NCBI GenBank assembly: GCA_030619435.1 | Contig: JAUXBI010000026.1 | Location: 1-11,684, forward strand | Reading direction: 5' to 3' | DNA from: Syntrophaceae bacterium | GTDB lineage: Bacteria; Desulfobacterota; Syntrophia; Syntrophales; UBA2210 | Length of the DNA: 11,684 nt | Part shown: piece by piece, positions 1-6,737 of the stretch | Layout of the letters: each line of letters begins with the position of its first letter | How positions within the stretch are numbered: position 1 is the first letter of the stretch | Notes under the pieces: generated by a model | What the model was told of the DNA's origin: nothing | Databases searched by the model: none | The model's input: the letters and a program-made list of their open reading frames with translations, nothing else | Position numbers and translations under genes: made by a program

Positions 1-125
1 AATCAATTGCCTGGCTTAAAAAGGCTGTTGACGGGGGTTTCAACAGATGGGACCTTCTCAAGTCTGATAAAGATCTGGAAAATATCAGGGAGACTTTATA
101 TTACAGGTCTCTGATCAGGGATTAG
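1..125 (+). CDS. C-terminal end of a TPR-repeat protein (partial)
   Basis: Frame 3 is open from the left edge to a TAG at 123-125 and encodes about 40 residues, including AIAWLKKAVDGGFNRWDLL and ending in YYRSLIRD. The order 'WLKKA...GF..W.LLK.D.DL..IR...YY..LI' is the familiar C-terminal ending of many bacterial tetratricopeptide-repeat proteins, in which the last helix pair is followed by a D-DL-IR-YY segment. The start and the bulk of the protein lie outside the window, so function and localisation cannot be judged. TPR domains generally mediate protein-protein contacts. The gene points toward the CAP-domain gene at 369, but a 243-bp repeat-rich gap with its own sigma-54-type promoter separates them, so they are probably not one operon. 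Confidence 0.7.
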   Translation, partial: SIAWLKKAVDGGFNRWDLLKSDKDLENIRETLYYRSLIRD

Positions 126-140
126 TGTCGAGAACAGGTC

Positions 141-180
141 ATATTTGGCTATATTTGATCAGCTCTGATTATGTTTGACC
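141..180. repeat. Degenerate 10-bp-phased direct repeat (4 units)
   Basis: Four consecutive 10-bp units read ATATTTGGCT, ATATTTGATC, AGCTCTGATT and ATGTTTGACC. The core ATATTTGA is clear in units 1, 2 and 4 (starts at 141, 151 and 171) and weak in unit 3. Spacing of exactly one helical turn would place the cores on one face of the DNA. The array lies about 185-225 bp upstream of the transcription start predicted for the sigma-54-type promoter at 339-354, within the range used by enhancer-binding activators. A binding role is inference only. Confidence 0.35.
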
Positions 181-189
181 GGCTGCGCA

Positions 190-252
190 GGGCGCAGAGA
201 GCATAGAGCAGGGCGCAGAGAGCATAGAGCAGGGCGCAGAGAGCATGGAGCA
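190..252. repeat. 21-bp tandem repeat, three copies
   Basis: Three head-to-tail 21-bp units (190-210, 211-231, 232-252) begin GGGCGCAGAGAGCAT and end in AGAGCA or GGAGCA. Copies 1 and 2 are identical and copy 3 differs by one base (ATAGAG to ATGGAG). A partial copy (GGCTGCGCAG) precedes the array and GGGAGACA follows. I see no coding frame or hairpin. Copy number is likely to vary between strains. Confidence 0.85.
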
Positions 253-267
253 GGGAGACATGTTTTT

Positions 268-330
268 GCTATGAACTATGAGCTATCAGCTATCAGCTAT
301 GAGCTATCAGCTATGAGCTATCAGCTATGA
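268..330. repeat. 7-bp tandem repeat, nine copies (GCTATSA)
   Basis: Nine consecutive heptamers fill 268-330. They read GCTATGA or GCTATCA, except the second unit, which is ACTATGA. The next bases, GCTC, begin a broken tenth unit. The third to ninth units run in the order TCA, TCA, TGA, TCA, TGA, TCA, TGA. The array ends 8 bp before the -24 element of the sigma-54-type promoter, so changes in copy number would alter the distance and helical phase between that promoter and anything bound upstream. Confidence 0.9.
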
Positions 331-338
331 GCTCGGGA

Positions 339-354
339 TGGCACAAATTTTGCT
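339..354 (+). promoter_or_regulatory. Sigma-54 (RpoN) -24/-12 promoter
   Basis: TGGCAC (339-344), five bases, then TTGCT (350-354) matches the RpoN consensus TGGCAC-N5-TTGCW at every defined position. Taking the C at 353 as -12 places the start of transcription near 365, only about 4 nt before the ATG at 369. No Shine-Dalgarno sequence precedes that ATG, which is consistent with a nearly leaderless transcript. I noticed no other site of this quality in the intergenic regions. RpoN promoters need an AAA+ activator; the repeat-rich DNA at 141-330 is where its sites could lie. Confidence 0.6.
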
Positions 355-368
355 TAATTATGTAACTG

Positions 369-1880
369 ATGAAAGCTAAAATAATCCATATAATAGCAGC
401 AATTGTCCTGATATTCGGGTTTTGCGTAAATGCTTCAGCGGAGGAAAACAGTCTGGAAGCTAACGGGCTTTCCGGATATGAAGTTGCCTTTCTTGATATG
501 ATCAACGAGGCACGGAAAAATCCCCTGGCAGTGGCAAGCTCGATGGGTATGGATCCGGATCAGATCCTCGCGGATTTTCCGGAATTATATGATATCCTGA
601 CAGAGGGTCTTCCTCCTCTAACCTTTAATGAAAATCTCCATGAAGCGGCCAGGGTCCACACGGAGGATATGCTTGAAGAGGGTTATTATGCTCACGATTC
701 TCTGGACGGCCGTACATATGATGACCGCATTCGAGATGTCGGTTATCTTCCGCTCTTGACCGGCGAGTCTTTAGGGCTGTCGGGGTTTTCAAATTTCATT
801 GATCCTGCCGAATCAGTCAGAACCATGTTTGAGCGTATGTTTCGTGACCAGCTTGATCCCGCGGGCGGAGAGCAGATGAACATCCTGGATTCGGAACTTA
901 CGCATGTGGGAATCGCTATGGGCGCGGGTACTCTGAACCTGGGCGGATACACCTTTAATGCCTATATCATAACCTGTGATTTCGGCCGGAGTGTGGAAGT
1001 GGCCGGGATGCAGCTCTTTCAACTGATCAATCAGGCCCGCTCCAGGCCTCTCGATGTGGCTGCCTCCCTCGGCATGGATCCGGAGCAGGTCCTCTCGGAC
1101 CTTCCCGAATTACACGATATTCTGACAGAGGGCCTTCCGCCCCTCACATTCAACCTTCAGCTTTATACGGCGGCCCGTGCCCACGCGGAGGACATGTTTA
1201 AGGAGGAATATTACGGGCACGACTCTCCGGACGGGCGCACATATGAAGACCGTATTCGGGAGGCCGGTTATGATCCTCTGGCTTCGGGAGAATCCATAGG
1301 GCTCCAGTGCCTGGGCTCTGATTTCATTGGTGAACCCGATGACAACTTGGTGGATCACCTGGTCAGTCTGATGTTCAGGAAGATATTTGCCTGCGAGTTG
1401 GCACCGGACGGCGATGAAGAGAGAAACATACTTGATCCTGTTCTTAGAGAGGTGGGCATAAGTATTATTACAGGAACGTCGAGCAAACTGGGAGGGATAT
1501 GCGGGGATAATCTGCTTATGATGGTGGCGGATTTCGGCCTGAGTTCCACGGAGCAGCCCCACGGTATCGAAGGAGTGGTTTATTCAGATCTGAATCAGGA
1601 CAACCTCTATTCGCCGGGCGAGGGTATTGGCCGGGTTTCCGTATCGGTAGAGGGCCTGTCAGATGATGACACATCCCGCCGTGTTGATCTATACACCAAT
1701 GAGGCGGGAGGTTTTAGCCTGCCCGCCGTCCCCGGTGAATACCGGATTTCAGTGGTTGTAGATGACCATGAAATGACCAGGGACATTGAGGTTGGAGAGG
1801 AAGAAAACAGCGTGGTAATGTTCAGCGTCTGCTGTGGTTCGGAAGAAGCAGACCCGAGTGAAATCGGACAGACCGAATAG
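369..1880 (+). CDS. Secreted protein with tandem CAP (SCP/PR-1) domains and a C-terminal SdrD-B-like domain
   Basis: This 503-aa protein begins with a signal peptide (hydrophobic residues 5-20, probable cleavage ASA|EE after residue 24). Two CAP-superfamily domains follow, about residues 38-206 and 211-392. Each has the bacterial signature: AAR-H-x-EDM (H97; H272), YY-[AG]-HDS (H109; H284), DGRTY-[DE]-DRIR and GES (E133; E308). These His and Glu residues are the expected cavity ligands. By hand alignment, residues 62-137 and the matching part of domain 2 are about 70% identical, so the domains arose by internal duplication. Residues 398-487 resemble an SdrD-B-like fold: GVVYSDLNQDNLYSPGEG has the Asp-rich, calcium-binding look of that family. 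Bacterial CAP proteins are extracellular and their biochemical roles are mostly unknown. The start at 369 is chosen for the signal peptide; there is no recognisable ribosome-binding site. Confidence 0.88.
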   Translation: MKAKIIHIIAAIVLIFGFCVNASAEENSLEANGLSGYEVAFLDMINEARKNPLAVASSMGMDPDQILADFPELYDILTEGLPPLTFNENLHEAARVHTEDMLEEGYYAHDSLDGRTYDDRIRDVGYLPLLTGESLGLSGFSNFIDPAESVRTMFERMFRDQLDPAGGEQMNILDSELTHVGIAMGAGTLNLGGYTFNAYIITCDFGRSVEVAGMQLFQLINQARSRPLDVAASLGMDPEQVLSDLPELHDILTEGLPPLTFNLQLYTAARAHAEDMFKEEYYGHDSPDGRTYEDRIREAGYDPLASGESIGLQCLGSDFIGEPDDNLVDHLVSLMFRKIFACELAPDGDEERNILDPVLREVGISIITGTSSKLGGICGDNLLMMVADFGLSSTEQPHGIEGVVYSDLNQDNLYSPGEGIGRVSVSVEGLSDDDTSRRVDLYTNEAGGFSLPAVPGEYRISVVVDDHEMTRDIEVGEEENSVVMFSVCCGSEEADPSEIGQTE

Positions 1881-1883
1881 CGG

Positions 1884-1912
1884 TTGACAATCAGAGAGGC
1901 TTTTAGTAGTAA
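1884..1912 (+). promoter_or_regulatory. Possible sigma-70-type promoter for the Cys-rich secreted protein
   Basis: A perfect TTGACA (1884-1889) lies just after the CAP gene. A weak -10 (TAGTAA, 1907-1912, 3 of 6) follows at 17-bp spacing. A 13-bp-spaced direct repeat of TAATAGTG (1910-1917, 1923-1930) follows. The leader would be about 135 nt. The rest of the 173-bp intergenic region shows no gene or riboswitch I can recognise. Support is weak because only the -35 is good. Confidence 0.3.
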
Positions 1913-2035
1913 TAGTGTTTCATAATAGTGATTGTGTGGTTTTTGCAAGTCAATGTAAGGATGAAGGGGGGTGATGGCAGACGCGAGGTTTAAGTTTTTC
2001 GGATGATGTAAGTTCTTAATAATTTAATTTGAAAC

Positions 2036-2042
2036 AAGGAGG
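2036..2042 (+). promoter_or_regulatory. Strong Shine-Dalgarno for the 2054 gene
   Basis: AAGGAGG lies 11 nt before the ATG at 2054 and is the best ribosome-binding site in the window. It fixes the start of the Cys-rich secreted protein and contrasts with the absence of any such site before the CAP gene at 369. It suggests high expression. Confidence 0.8.
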
Positions 2043-2053
2043 AAATTGTAAAG

Positions 2054-3250
2054 ATGAAAAAACTATTAGTTCTGGTCACCGTAATGGTGGCGATTTTGGG
2101 GTTCAGCACGGGTGCCTTTGCCGCTTGGGGAGATCCGATCTGCACCAGTTGCACAATTGCTGGCGATAAGACTCCCGACTCCGTGTGTGTACTCGGGCAT
2201 ATTCCCCTTATCCCGGCAGCCAATGAGATGCGCTGCTACGACTTCGATTATGATGCCAGGTATGGATATTGTACAGCTTCCGGTAATGGTACCGGTAATC
2301 TTGATTATAATGTTAATCCCTGCAAGCTGATCTTCAATATCTGTAACTGCGAAGACCCGACCGATTTTGAAGCGGGCCAGACAATCGGCATCAAGATGAC
2401 GATCATGGTAGACGGGGCACCCGGGGAAAACGGTGCATACTGGTCAGCCGGTGCTGTCGCTAATGTAGCCTTTGATGCACATCCCTCCGAGGCGGACGCC
2501 TGTGCCGATACTCCACTGGATAGATCATTTGGCGCAGGGAAGTTCTTCGACTCTGATGGGGTGGAAGTCCTCTCTTTTGCTAGCAACCCCGACTGCTATG
2601 TCTATGATAATGAGCGGGCCGTTGTGATACTCACGAACATAGACGCGGGCTATCAGATTACCCCGCAAGACGAGCTGGATAAAGTGAGTCACTGGGTTAT
2701 AGATGTAGCGCCGATCCGCATTGATCCTGCTTTATTTGCCGGTGGCGAGAAAATTTCGGTTCTGGTGGAGCTCCTGAATCAGGAATCGGGCGGAATCTGC
2801 GCCGATTGTACCCCTGTCTGTGAGTGTGAAATTGATGTCGCGATTGTAGGTTGTGTGAGTGAGTATGATTCAGGTTGCATCTACTTCCCCTATGTCATTG
2901 TAAGGGACGAAGTCGATTCCGAGCAACTCTGGACTACGGGCATTACGGTGTCCAACGTATCCTCCCTTTTTGCCGATGCTACCACTGTCCTTCCGGCCAA
3001 CGCGGCGATCACCTATACATTGGTTGATGCAACAGGCGCGAGCTTCACTAAAACGGTTGGTATGGCAGGTATACTGGATGTTGGCATTCTTTACACGAGC
3101 GGTTGGACCGGTGGTACTCCCGCGGAAGGACGCGCTATACTGCGGGTGGATACCAACTTTGCCGTGGATGGATATGAAGTCATGACTGACGGCGTATTTG
3201 TCGGCTCAACGCTTCCAAGGGGTTGCTGTCCCCTGTGTTATGATAGATGA
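2054..3250 (+). CDS. Cys-rich secreted protein with a C-terminal beta module
   Basis: This 398-aa protein starts with a signal peptide (MKKLLVLVTVMVAILGFSTGAFA|AW). The mature part has about 19 cysteines in clusters: CTSC near the N terminus, CNC around residue 100, GICADCTPVCEC before the last domain, and CCPLC at the extreme C terminus. Many disulfides or metal sites are therefore possible. The last third contains IYFPYVIVRDEV...LWTTGITVSNVSS, which matches the module repeated in the 824-aa protein downstream (for example LYLPHIACLGIWGTGIGIMN). I associate this layout ('CVLGHIPLIP', 'PCKLIFNICNCE', then the module) with uncharacterised secreted proteins of deltaproteobacteria; no function is known to me. 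The ATG is supported by AAGGAGG. Two terminator-like structures follow the gene. Confidence 0.85.
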   Translation: MKKLLVLVTVMVAILGFSTGAFAAWGDPICTSCTIAGDKTPDSVCVLGHIPLIPAANEMRCYDFDYDARYGYCTASGNGTGNLDYNVNPCKLIFNICNCEDPTDFEAGQTIGIKMTIMVDGAPGENGAYWSAGAVANVAFDAHPSEADACADTPLDRSFGAGKFFDSDGVEVLSFASNPDCYVYDNERAVVILTNIDAGYQITPQDELDKVSHWVIDVAPIRIDPALFAGGEKISVLVELLNQESGGICADCTPVCECEIDVAIVGCVSEYDSGCIYFPYVIVRDEVDSEQLWTTGITVSNVSSLFADATTVLPANAAITYTLVDATGASFTKTVGMAGILDVGILYTSGWTGGTPAEGRAILRVDTNFAVDGYEVMTDGVFVGSTLPRGCCPLCYDR

Positions 3251-3256
3251 TAAGAT

Positions 3257-3310
3257 AGCGCGCGGGCGCGAGGTCGGTTTCGATCTCACAGATTGGTTAA
3301 CGCGCTTTTT
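3257..3310 (+). terminator. Possible terminator immediately after the Cys-rich protein gene
   Basis: AGCGCG (3257-3262) pairs with CGCGCT (3301-3306), followed by TTTT after the last paired T. Inside the long loop is a second hairpin, GAGGTCG-GTTT-CGATCTC, with one G-U pair (3270-3287). The outer stem starts 7 nt after the stop codon. Only six outer base pairs and a large loop make this less convincing than the terminator at 3407. Confidence 0.4.
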
Positions 3311-3320
3311 AGAGTAGTAT
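3293..3320 (+). promoter_or_regulatory. Weak candidate promoter for the transglutaminase-like operon
   Basis: TTGGTT (3293-3298) and TAGTAT (3315-3320) are separated by 16 bp and would start transcription near the palindrome at 3325-3343. Both hexamers are poor matches (3 of 6 and 4 of 6), so the call rests mainly on position between the upstream gene and the palindrome. The resulting leader would be about 175 nt. Confidence 0.22.
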
Positions 3321-3324
3321 TCAG

Positions 3325-3343
3325 TGTTAATGAGTGATTAACA
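3325..3343. promoter_or_regulatory. Perfect 7-5-7 inverted repeat, possible operator
   Basis: TGTTAAT-GAGTG-ATTAACA is a perfect inverted repeat with 7-bp arms and a 5-bp spacer, giving a 12-bp centre-to-centre distance typical of a site for a dimeric helix-turn-helix regulator. It would overlap the start of transcription from the weak promoter at 3293-3320. It is not followed by a T-run and so is not a terminator. The regulator is unknown. Confidence 0.4.
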
Positions 3344-3398
3344 GGGCGTGGCTTTCGCCGGCCGGATTCTCGCGGATCCGCCGGGGAAGGTTGCGCGC

Positions 3399-3481
3399 AA
3401 GGAATGGGCGGGGCCGCTACTGATGCCCCGCCTTTTTTCTGCCGGGTCGGGCGGGATGCCCCTTCAGGGGCACATTCCTTA
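3399..3481 (+). promoter_or_regulatory. Structured leader: possible three-way junction containing a terminator hairpin
   Basis: AAGGAATG (3399-3406) is an exact reverse complement of CATTCCTT (3474-3481). It encloses the terminator hairpin at 3407-3432 and a second hairpin TGCCCC-TTCA-GGGGCA. The closed structure ends 6 nt before the AAGAGG ribosome-binding site of the gene at 3503. An alternative pairing of the terminator's 3' arm with downstream GGCGGG is possible, so the element could act as an attenuator. It matches no riboswitch consensus I know. Structure was judged by eye only. Confidence 0.35.
3407..3438 (+). terminator. Rho-independent terminator
   Basis: GGCGGGGC (3407-3414) and GCCCCGCC (3425-3432) form a perfect 8-bp GC-rich stem around a 10-nt loop, followed at once by six T residues (3433-3438). 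It lies about 155 bp after the Cys-rich protein gene and 65 bp before the ATG at 3503. It may end transcripts of the upstream gene, or regulate the downstream operon if that operon's promoter lies upstream of it. Confidence 0.8.
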
Positions 3482-3502
3482 AGACTCAAGAGGTTTTCGA
3501 TA

Positions 3503-4180
3503 ATGAAAAACGGGTTCAGAATGCTCGCGTGGGTAGCCATGATTGTTCTCCTGTGCGCGTCGATTGCCGCGGGGAGCGAAAGTGTGTTCTCTCCCGGGTG
3601 GCGCGTGGGCGACACCTGGCTGGTAAAGGCGGTCTATCCTTCTCCAGTGGCGGATGATGAGTGGTCCGCTCCGGTGTACTGGAACTATCGGGTTGCGGGC
3701 CGTGAAATGGAGGGGGCAGAGGAGACATATATTGTGGATGTAAGCGAGCAGACCGGCCGCGTGGGGCTGAAGGCAAGACTGTTCTACAGGTGCGCGGATG
3801 GCTCCCTCGCCGGAGTTGATATGGAAAAAATGTCTCGGGGAAAAATCATTGGCACAACCCTGGTCTATGAAAAGGGCGTGCCGGCGGTATCGGAGCGCAC
3901 ACTGATTCCCTGCGATACGCCTGTTTTCCCCCTTGAAGAGCCGTTGTCATCGGAATACCGGATAACACGTGCCATGGGAGGTGGGATGAAGACAGAAAGG
4001 ATTGTGAGGCAGGATGTCAGAAAAGTGCCGGACACGGAAGGGTCTTCCTCCCCGCTCTTTGAGGTGAGATGCACGGACGATAAAGGCTCCACTCTCTTTT
4101 TACAGAGGTGGAGTTCTCACTATCCCTGGCCCCTTTACGGTGAGAACAGAAACATGAGATACTGGCTGGTGACCGAATGA
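3503..4180 (+). CDS. Exported protein of unknown function, coupled to the transglutaminase-like gene
   Basis: The start is placed at ATG 3503, giving 225 aa, because it is preceded by AAGAGG (3488-3493) and opens a signal peptide (MKNGFRMLAWVAMIVLLCASIAAG). The in-frame ATG at 3404 would add 33 residues translated through a terminator hairpin and is rejected. The mature protein begins FSPGWRVGDTWLVKAVYPSP and continues W..PVYWNYRV, suggesting a beta-rich fold; three cysteines lie in the mature chain (in YRCADG, IPCDTP and VRCTDD). I do not recognise a named family. Its stop overlaps the next start in an ATGA (4177-4180), so the two proteins are probably made in matched amounts. It may be a partner, inhibitor or folding factor of the large downstream protein; this is inference from context only. 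Confidence 0.75.
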   Translation: MKNGFRMLAWVAMIVLLCASIAAGSESVFSPGWRVGDTWLVKAVYPSPVADDEWSAPVYWNYRVAGREMEGAEETYIVDVSEQTGRVGLKARLFYRCADGSLAGVDMEKMSRGKIIGTTLVYEKGVPAVSERTLIPCDTPVFPLEEPLSSEYRITRAMGGGMKTERIVRQDVRKVPDTEGSSSPLFEVRCTDDKGSTLFLQRWSSHYPWPLYGENRNMRYWLVTE

Positions 4181-6651
4181 AAAAATACCTGCTCCTGATA
4201 GCCGTCGCGATCTTTTTCTTCACCTTTCTTTCGGGCGAGGGGCATTGCGAAATGAAGACATATGAGGCCACTTATGTCCCATGGTCCGGCTGGTGGTGGC
4301 CCACGAGCAGCGGAGGTCTCGTAACGGGAGAGGGTTACAGGGGCCATCCGGCCCCGCTCGAGAAGTACGATTACGTGATGAACGGGAGGTATAACGGCCC
4401 CGCCACACAATACGGCACCCGGCGGTATTACGATCAAAACGCGGAAAGCTGGTATGGCCTGTGTCACTGCTGGTCGGCGGCGGCCATACTGGAGGAGGAG
4501 CCTGTCCTCGCGGGAATCTATGACGGCACACTCTTTCGCGTGGGAGACAAGAAGGGGCTTATAACCGTCGCCTATGACGGCGCGCTCTTAACCAGGGTGT
4601 ATGATGCCGAAACCGACGCGCCAGAGGTCTTTCACGAGGTTCTTGACGACTATATCCGTCAACAGAAAAAACCCCTGATATTTGATCTCGGAGTGGGTGA
4701 AGAACACTGGAACTTCCCCGTTTACAAATACGACACGGATTACACGCAGGAAGGGAACAAGCGTCATTACACGGTCACGCTCTATTTTGCGAGCGACGGC
4801 GTCGGCGATAACATCGATTTTGTGGGAACGAAGGTGTCTTCCAGTTCTTATTCTTACTGGCTTGAACTTGATGGTGAAACGGTTACAGGATCGGGATGGG
4901 AATCGGGCAGTATCCCTCCCAAAAAGGCGTACGAACCGTTCGGGACGGCGACATCGATCAACTCGATCTATCGCGATACCCCGGAAAGAGATTTCTATCA
5001 GGAGGTAAAAGACATTAACGCGGTTGTGGGTGATCCCTACGAGGGCAACGACACCTTCTGGAAGGCTGTTCCCCTGCAGGGGGGGCATTATTTTCTCATA
5101 GCCGTGACAAATGATTATTTCAAGGTAGTGGGTCTTGAAAAGGGAGCTAAGCTTTACGTCGACATAAGCTCGGAACAGGATGCAGGCGTTTTACTGAATG
5201 TATATGATGATCCCGCGGGTGATCCCGTAGCTGTTATAGAGATAAGCGGCGAGCAGGTGATAGAGGTGGCTCGGACGGGGGATTATTATCTGGAGGTTGT
5301 CCCCTTGAATCCTGCCGGTGGCCCCTGTTACGAGTTGACGCTCCGGGAGAGCCTTGCCTATCAGGGCATATTCCCGGTTGACCCGGGGTGGCCGTGGGCC
5401 ACCGGGATAACAGTCCTGGGTTCGGAGGACGCCAAAAAAATTATTGTCGCGCAGATGGATCCGGATGGACAGCTCGAGTATGCTTTTACTTCGTCGTCCA
5501 GTAGTCACCTTGTGGGTGTGCTTGAAAGGGATTTCGGGTTTACATCGCACTACAATGGGTATCTGAGGATTGATTCGGACGGTCCCATACAGGGGGTTCA
5601 GGTGGTGACAACCGGTGGTGATCTGATGTTTGGATCAAATCTTATTCCGGCAGACAGAGCCTCTTCAGAGGTATTCTTTCCTCATTTTACCCGAGGAACG
5701 TTTTTTGGCGCGGAGAAGACCCGGTTCGGCCTGATAAATATCGGAAATGATACCGAAGAGGTTGAACGCTTTGCTTACGATGATGAAGGGGTACCGGCAG
5801 GCACGGATACCATATCGCTGGGACCCGGCCAGAAAATAGAAGAGGACGCGTTTAATATGGTGATCCTTGGCGGAGCAAGCAGCATGAAAGCCTCTGCAAA
5901 AAGCGGAAGGGACTGTCTCGTGGGGTATGTCAAGTTTGACAGACCATCTTCTGCTCCAGGCAGCGACTACAGAATACCTCGCGGGTGCGCTCTTGTGCCC
6001 CTTCCTCTTGAAAGTGCGTCTGCCCTGATTGTTTCTCATTGTGCCTGCAATGATTACTGGCGCACCCAGATAGCGGTGATGAATACCGGCAGTGAGGTCA
6101 CTGTCGCAACCCTTACGGGGTATGACGCGAACGGCGATGAGATCCATGTTGTGCAGCGCATGATCGGGGCGAATCAGAATCTCGTGGAAGACGTCGCGGA
6201 TATTTTCCAGTCGTGGGATGTGGCCGCGATGAAGGTGGAATCGGATAACGGTCAGCCGCTCTGCGGGTTTGTATTGCACGGGTCGACGGATGGTGTACAG
6301 TTTTCCGGAGCTCCACTTTATGGCGTCGCTCCCGCTTTCACTGATCTGTATCTTCCTCATATTGCCTGTCTCGGCATATGGGGCACCGGCATAGGAATAA
6401 TGAACACCGGCGCCGGAGCCGCGGATGTCTCATTTTCGCTCTTTGATGGTGATGGAAATCTTCTTGATAAAACGATTCGTGACGTGAAGAAAAATCAGCG
6501 GATATCCTCCCTTATAAAAAATCTTTTCAACAGCGGGGTGCCACAGTCCGCGCGGTATCTGAGAATAGAATCCGCGGGTTCTGTAAGCGGCATGTATTTT
6601 ATTGCAACAACGGATAATCGGAGGTTGATGGGAGGCGGGATCGGTTTCTGA
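4177..6651 (+). CDS. Secreted transglutaminase-elicitor-like protein with PPC domain and four repeated beta modules
   Basis: This 824-aa protein has a signal peptide (residues 1 to about 24). Residues about 25-260 resemble the transglutaminase-elicitor family (papain-like transglutaminases, first known from oomycetes): WYGLCHCWSAA supplies the candidate nucleophile C96, followed by LGVGEEHWNFPVYKY (171-185) and YWLELDGE...GSGW (227-241). The catalytic His and acidic residue cannot be fixed by eye. Residues about 286-392 look like a bacterial pre-peptidase C-terminal (PPC) domain: DPYEGNDTFWKAVPL...YFKV...GDYYLEV. Four related beta modules follow (about 398-495, 499-612, 617-720, 724-824), marked by motifs such as W-RTQIAVMNTG and LYLPHIACLGIWGTGI, the same module found in the 398-aa protein. 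The expected activity is protein cross-linking or a related Cys-dependent acyl transfer outside the cell. Translation is coupled to the preceding gene by ATGA. Confidence 0.7.
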   Translation: MKKYLLLIAVAIFFFTFLSGEGHCEMKTYEATYVPWSGWWWPTSSGGLVTGEGYRGHPAPLEKYDYVMNGRYNGPATQYGTRRYYDQNAESWYGLCHCWSAAAILEEEPVLAGIYDGTLFRVGDKKGLITVAYDGALLTRVYDAETDAPEVFHEVLDDYIRQQKKPLIFDLGVGEEHWNFPVYKYDTDYTQEGNKRHYTVTLYFASDGVGDNIDFVGTKVSSSSYSYWLELDGETVTGSGWESGSIPPKKAYEPFGTATSINSIYRDTPERDFYQEVKDINAVVGDPYEGNDTFWKAVPLQGGHYFLIAVTNDYFKVVGLEKGAKLYVDISSEQDAGVLLNVYDDPAGDPVAVIEISGEQVIEVARTGDYYLEVVPLNPAGGPCYELTLRESLAYQGIFPVDPGWPWATGITVLGSEDAKKIIVAQMDPDGQLEYAFTSSSSSHLVGVLERDFGFTSHYNGYLRIDSDGPIQGVQVVTTGGDLMFGSNLIPADRASSEVFFPHFTRGTFFGAEKTRFGLINIGNDTEEVERFAYDDEGVPAGTDTISLGPGQKIEEDAFNMVILGGASSMKASAKSGRDCLVGYVKFDRPSSAPGSDYRIPRGCALVPLPLESASALIVSHCACNDYWRTQIAVMNTGSEVTVATLTGYDANGDEIHVVQRMIGANQNLVEDVADIFQSWDVAAMKVESDNGQPLCGFVLHGSTDGVQFSGAPLYGVAPAFTDLYLPHIACLGIWGTGIGIMNTGAGAADVSFSLFDGDGNLLDKTIRDVKKNQRISSLIKNLFNSGVPQSARYLRIESAGSVSGMYFIATTDNRRLMGGGIGF

Positions 6652-6737
6652 TGTGATAAATTTACATAAGTTGGTGGATATGGGCGACTTCAGCCGCCCG
6701 AAGCAACAAGGGAAAGCTATTTTTGAAAGGTGAAAAT

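Noticed and set aside
190..330. CRISPR array
   Set aside because: The repeats are contiguous 21-bp and 7-bp tandem units with no unique spacers, and no cas genes are present.
338..379. Small open frame starting ATGGCACAAATT upstream of the CAP gene
   Set aside because: It encodes 13 residues, coincides with the sigma-54 element and has no ribosome-binding site.
3404..3502. N-terminal extension of the 225-aa protein from ATG 3404
   Set aside because: It would be translated through a terminator hairpin and place 33 residues before a clear signal peptide; ATG 3503 has its own AAGAGG.
6682..6699. Hairpin GGGCG/CGCCC upstream of the selenoprotein gene
   Set aside because: It is a short stem without a T-run, and CTTC/GAAG pairing competes with it; there is no support for a terminator or riboswitch.
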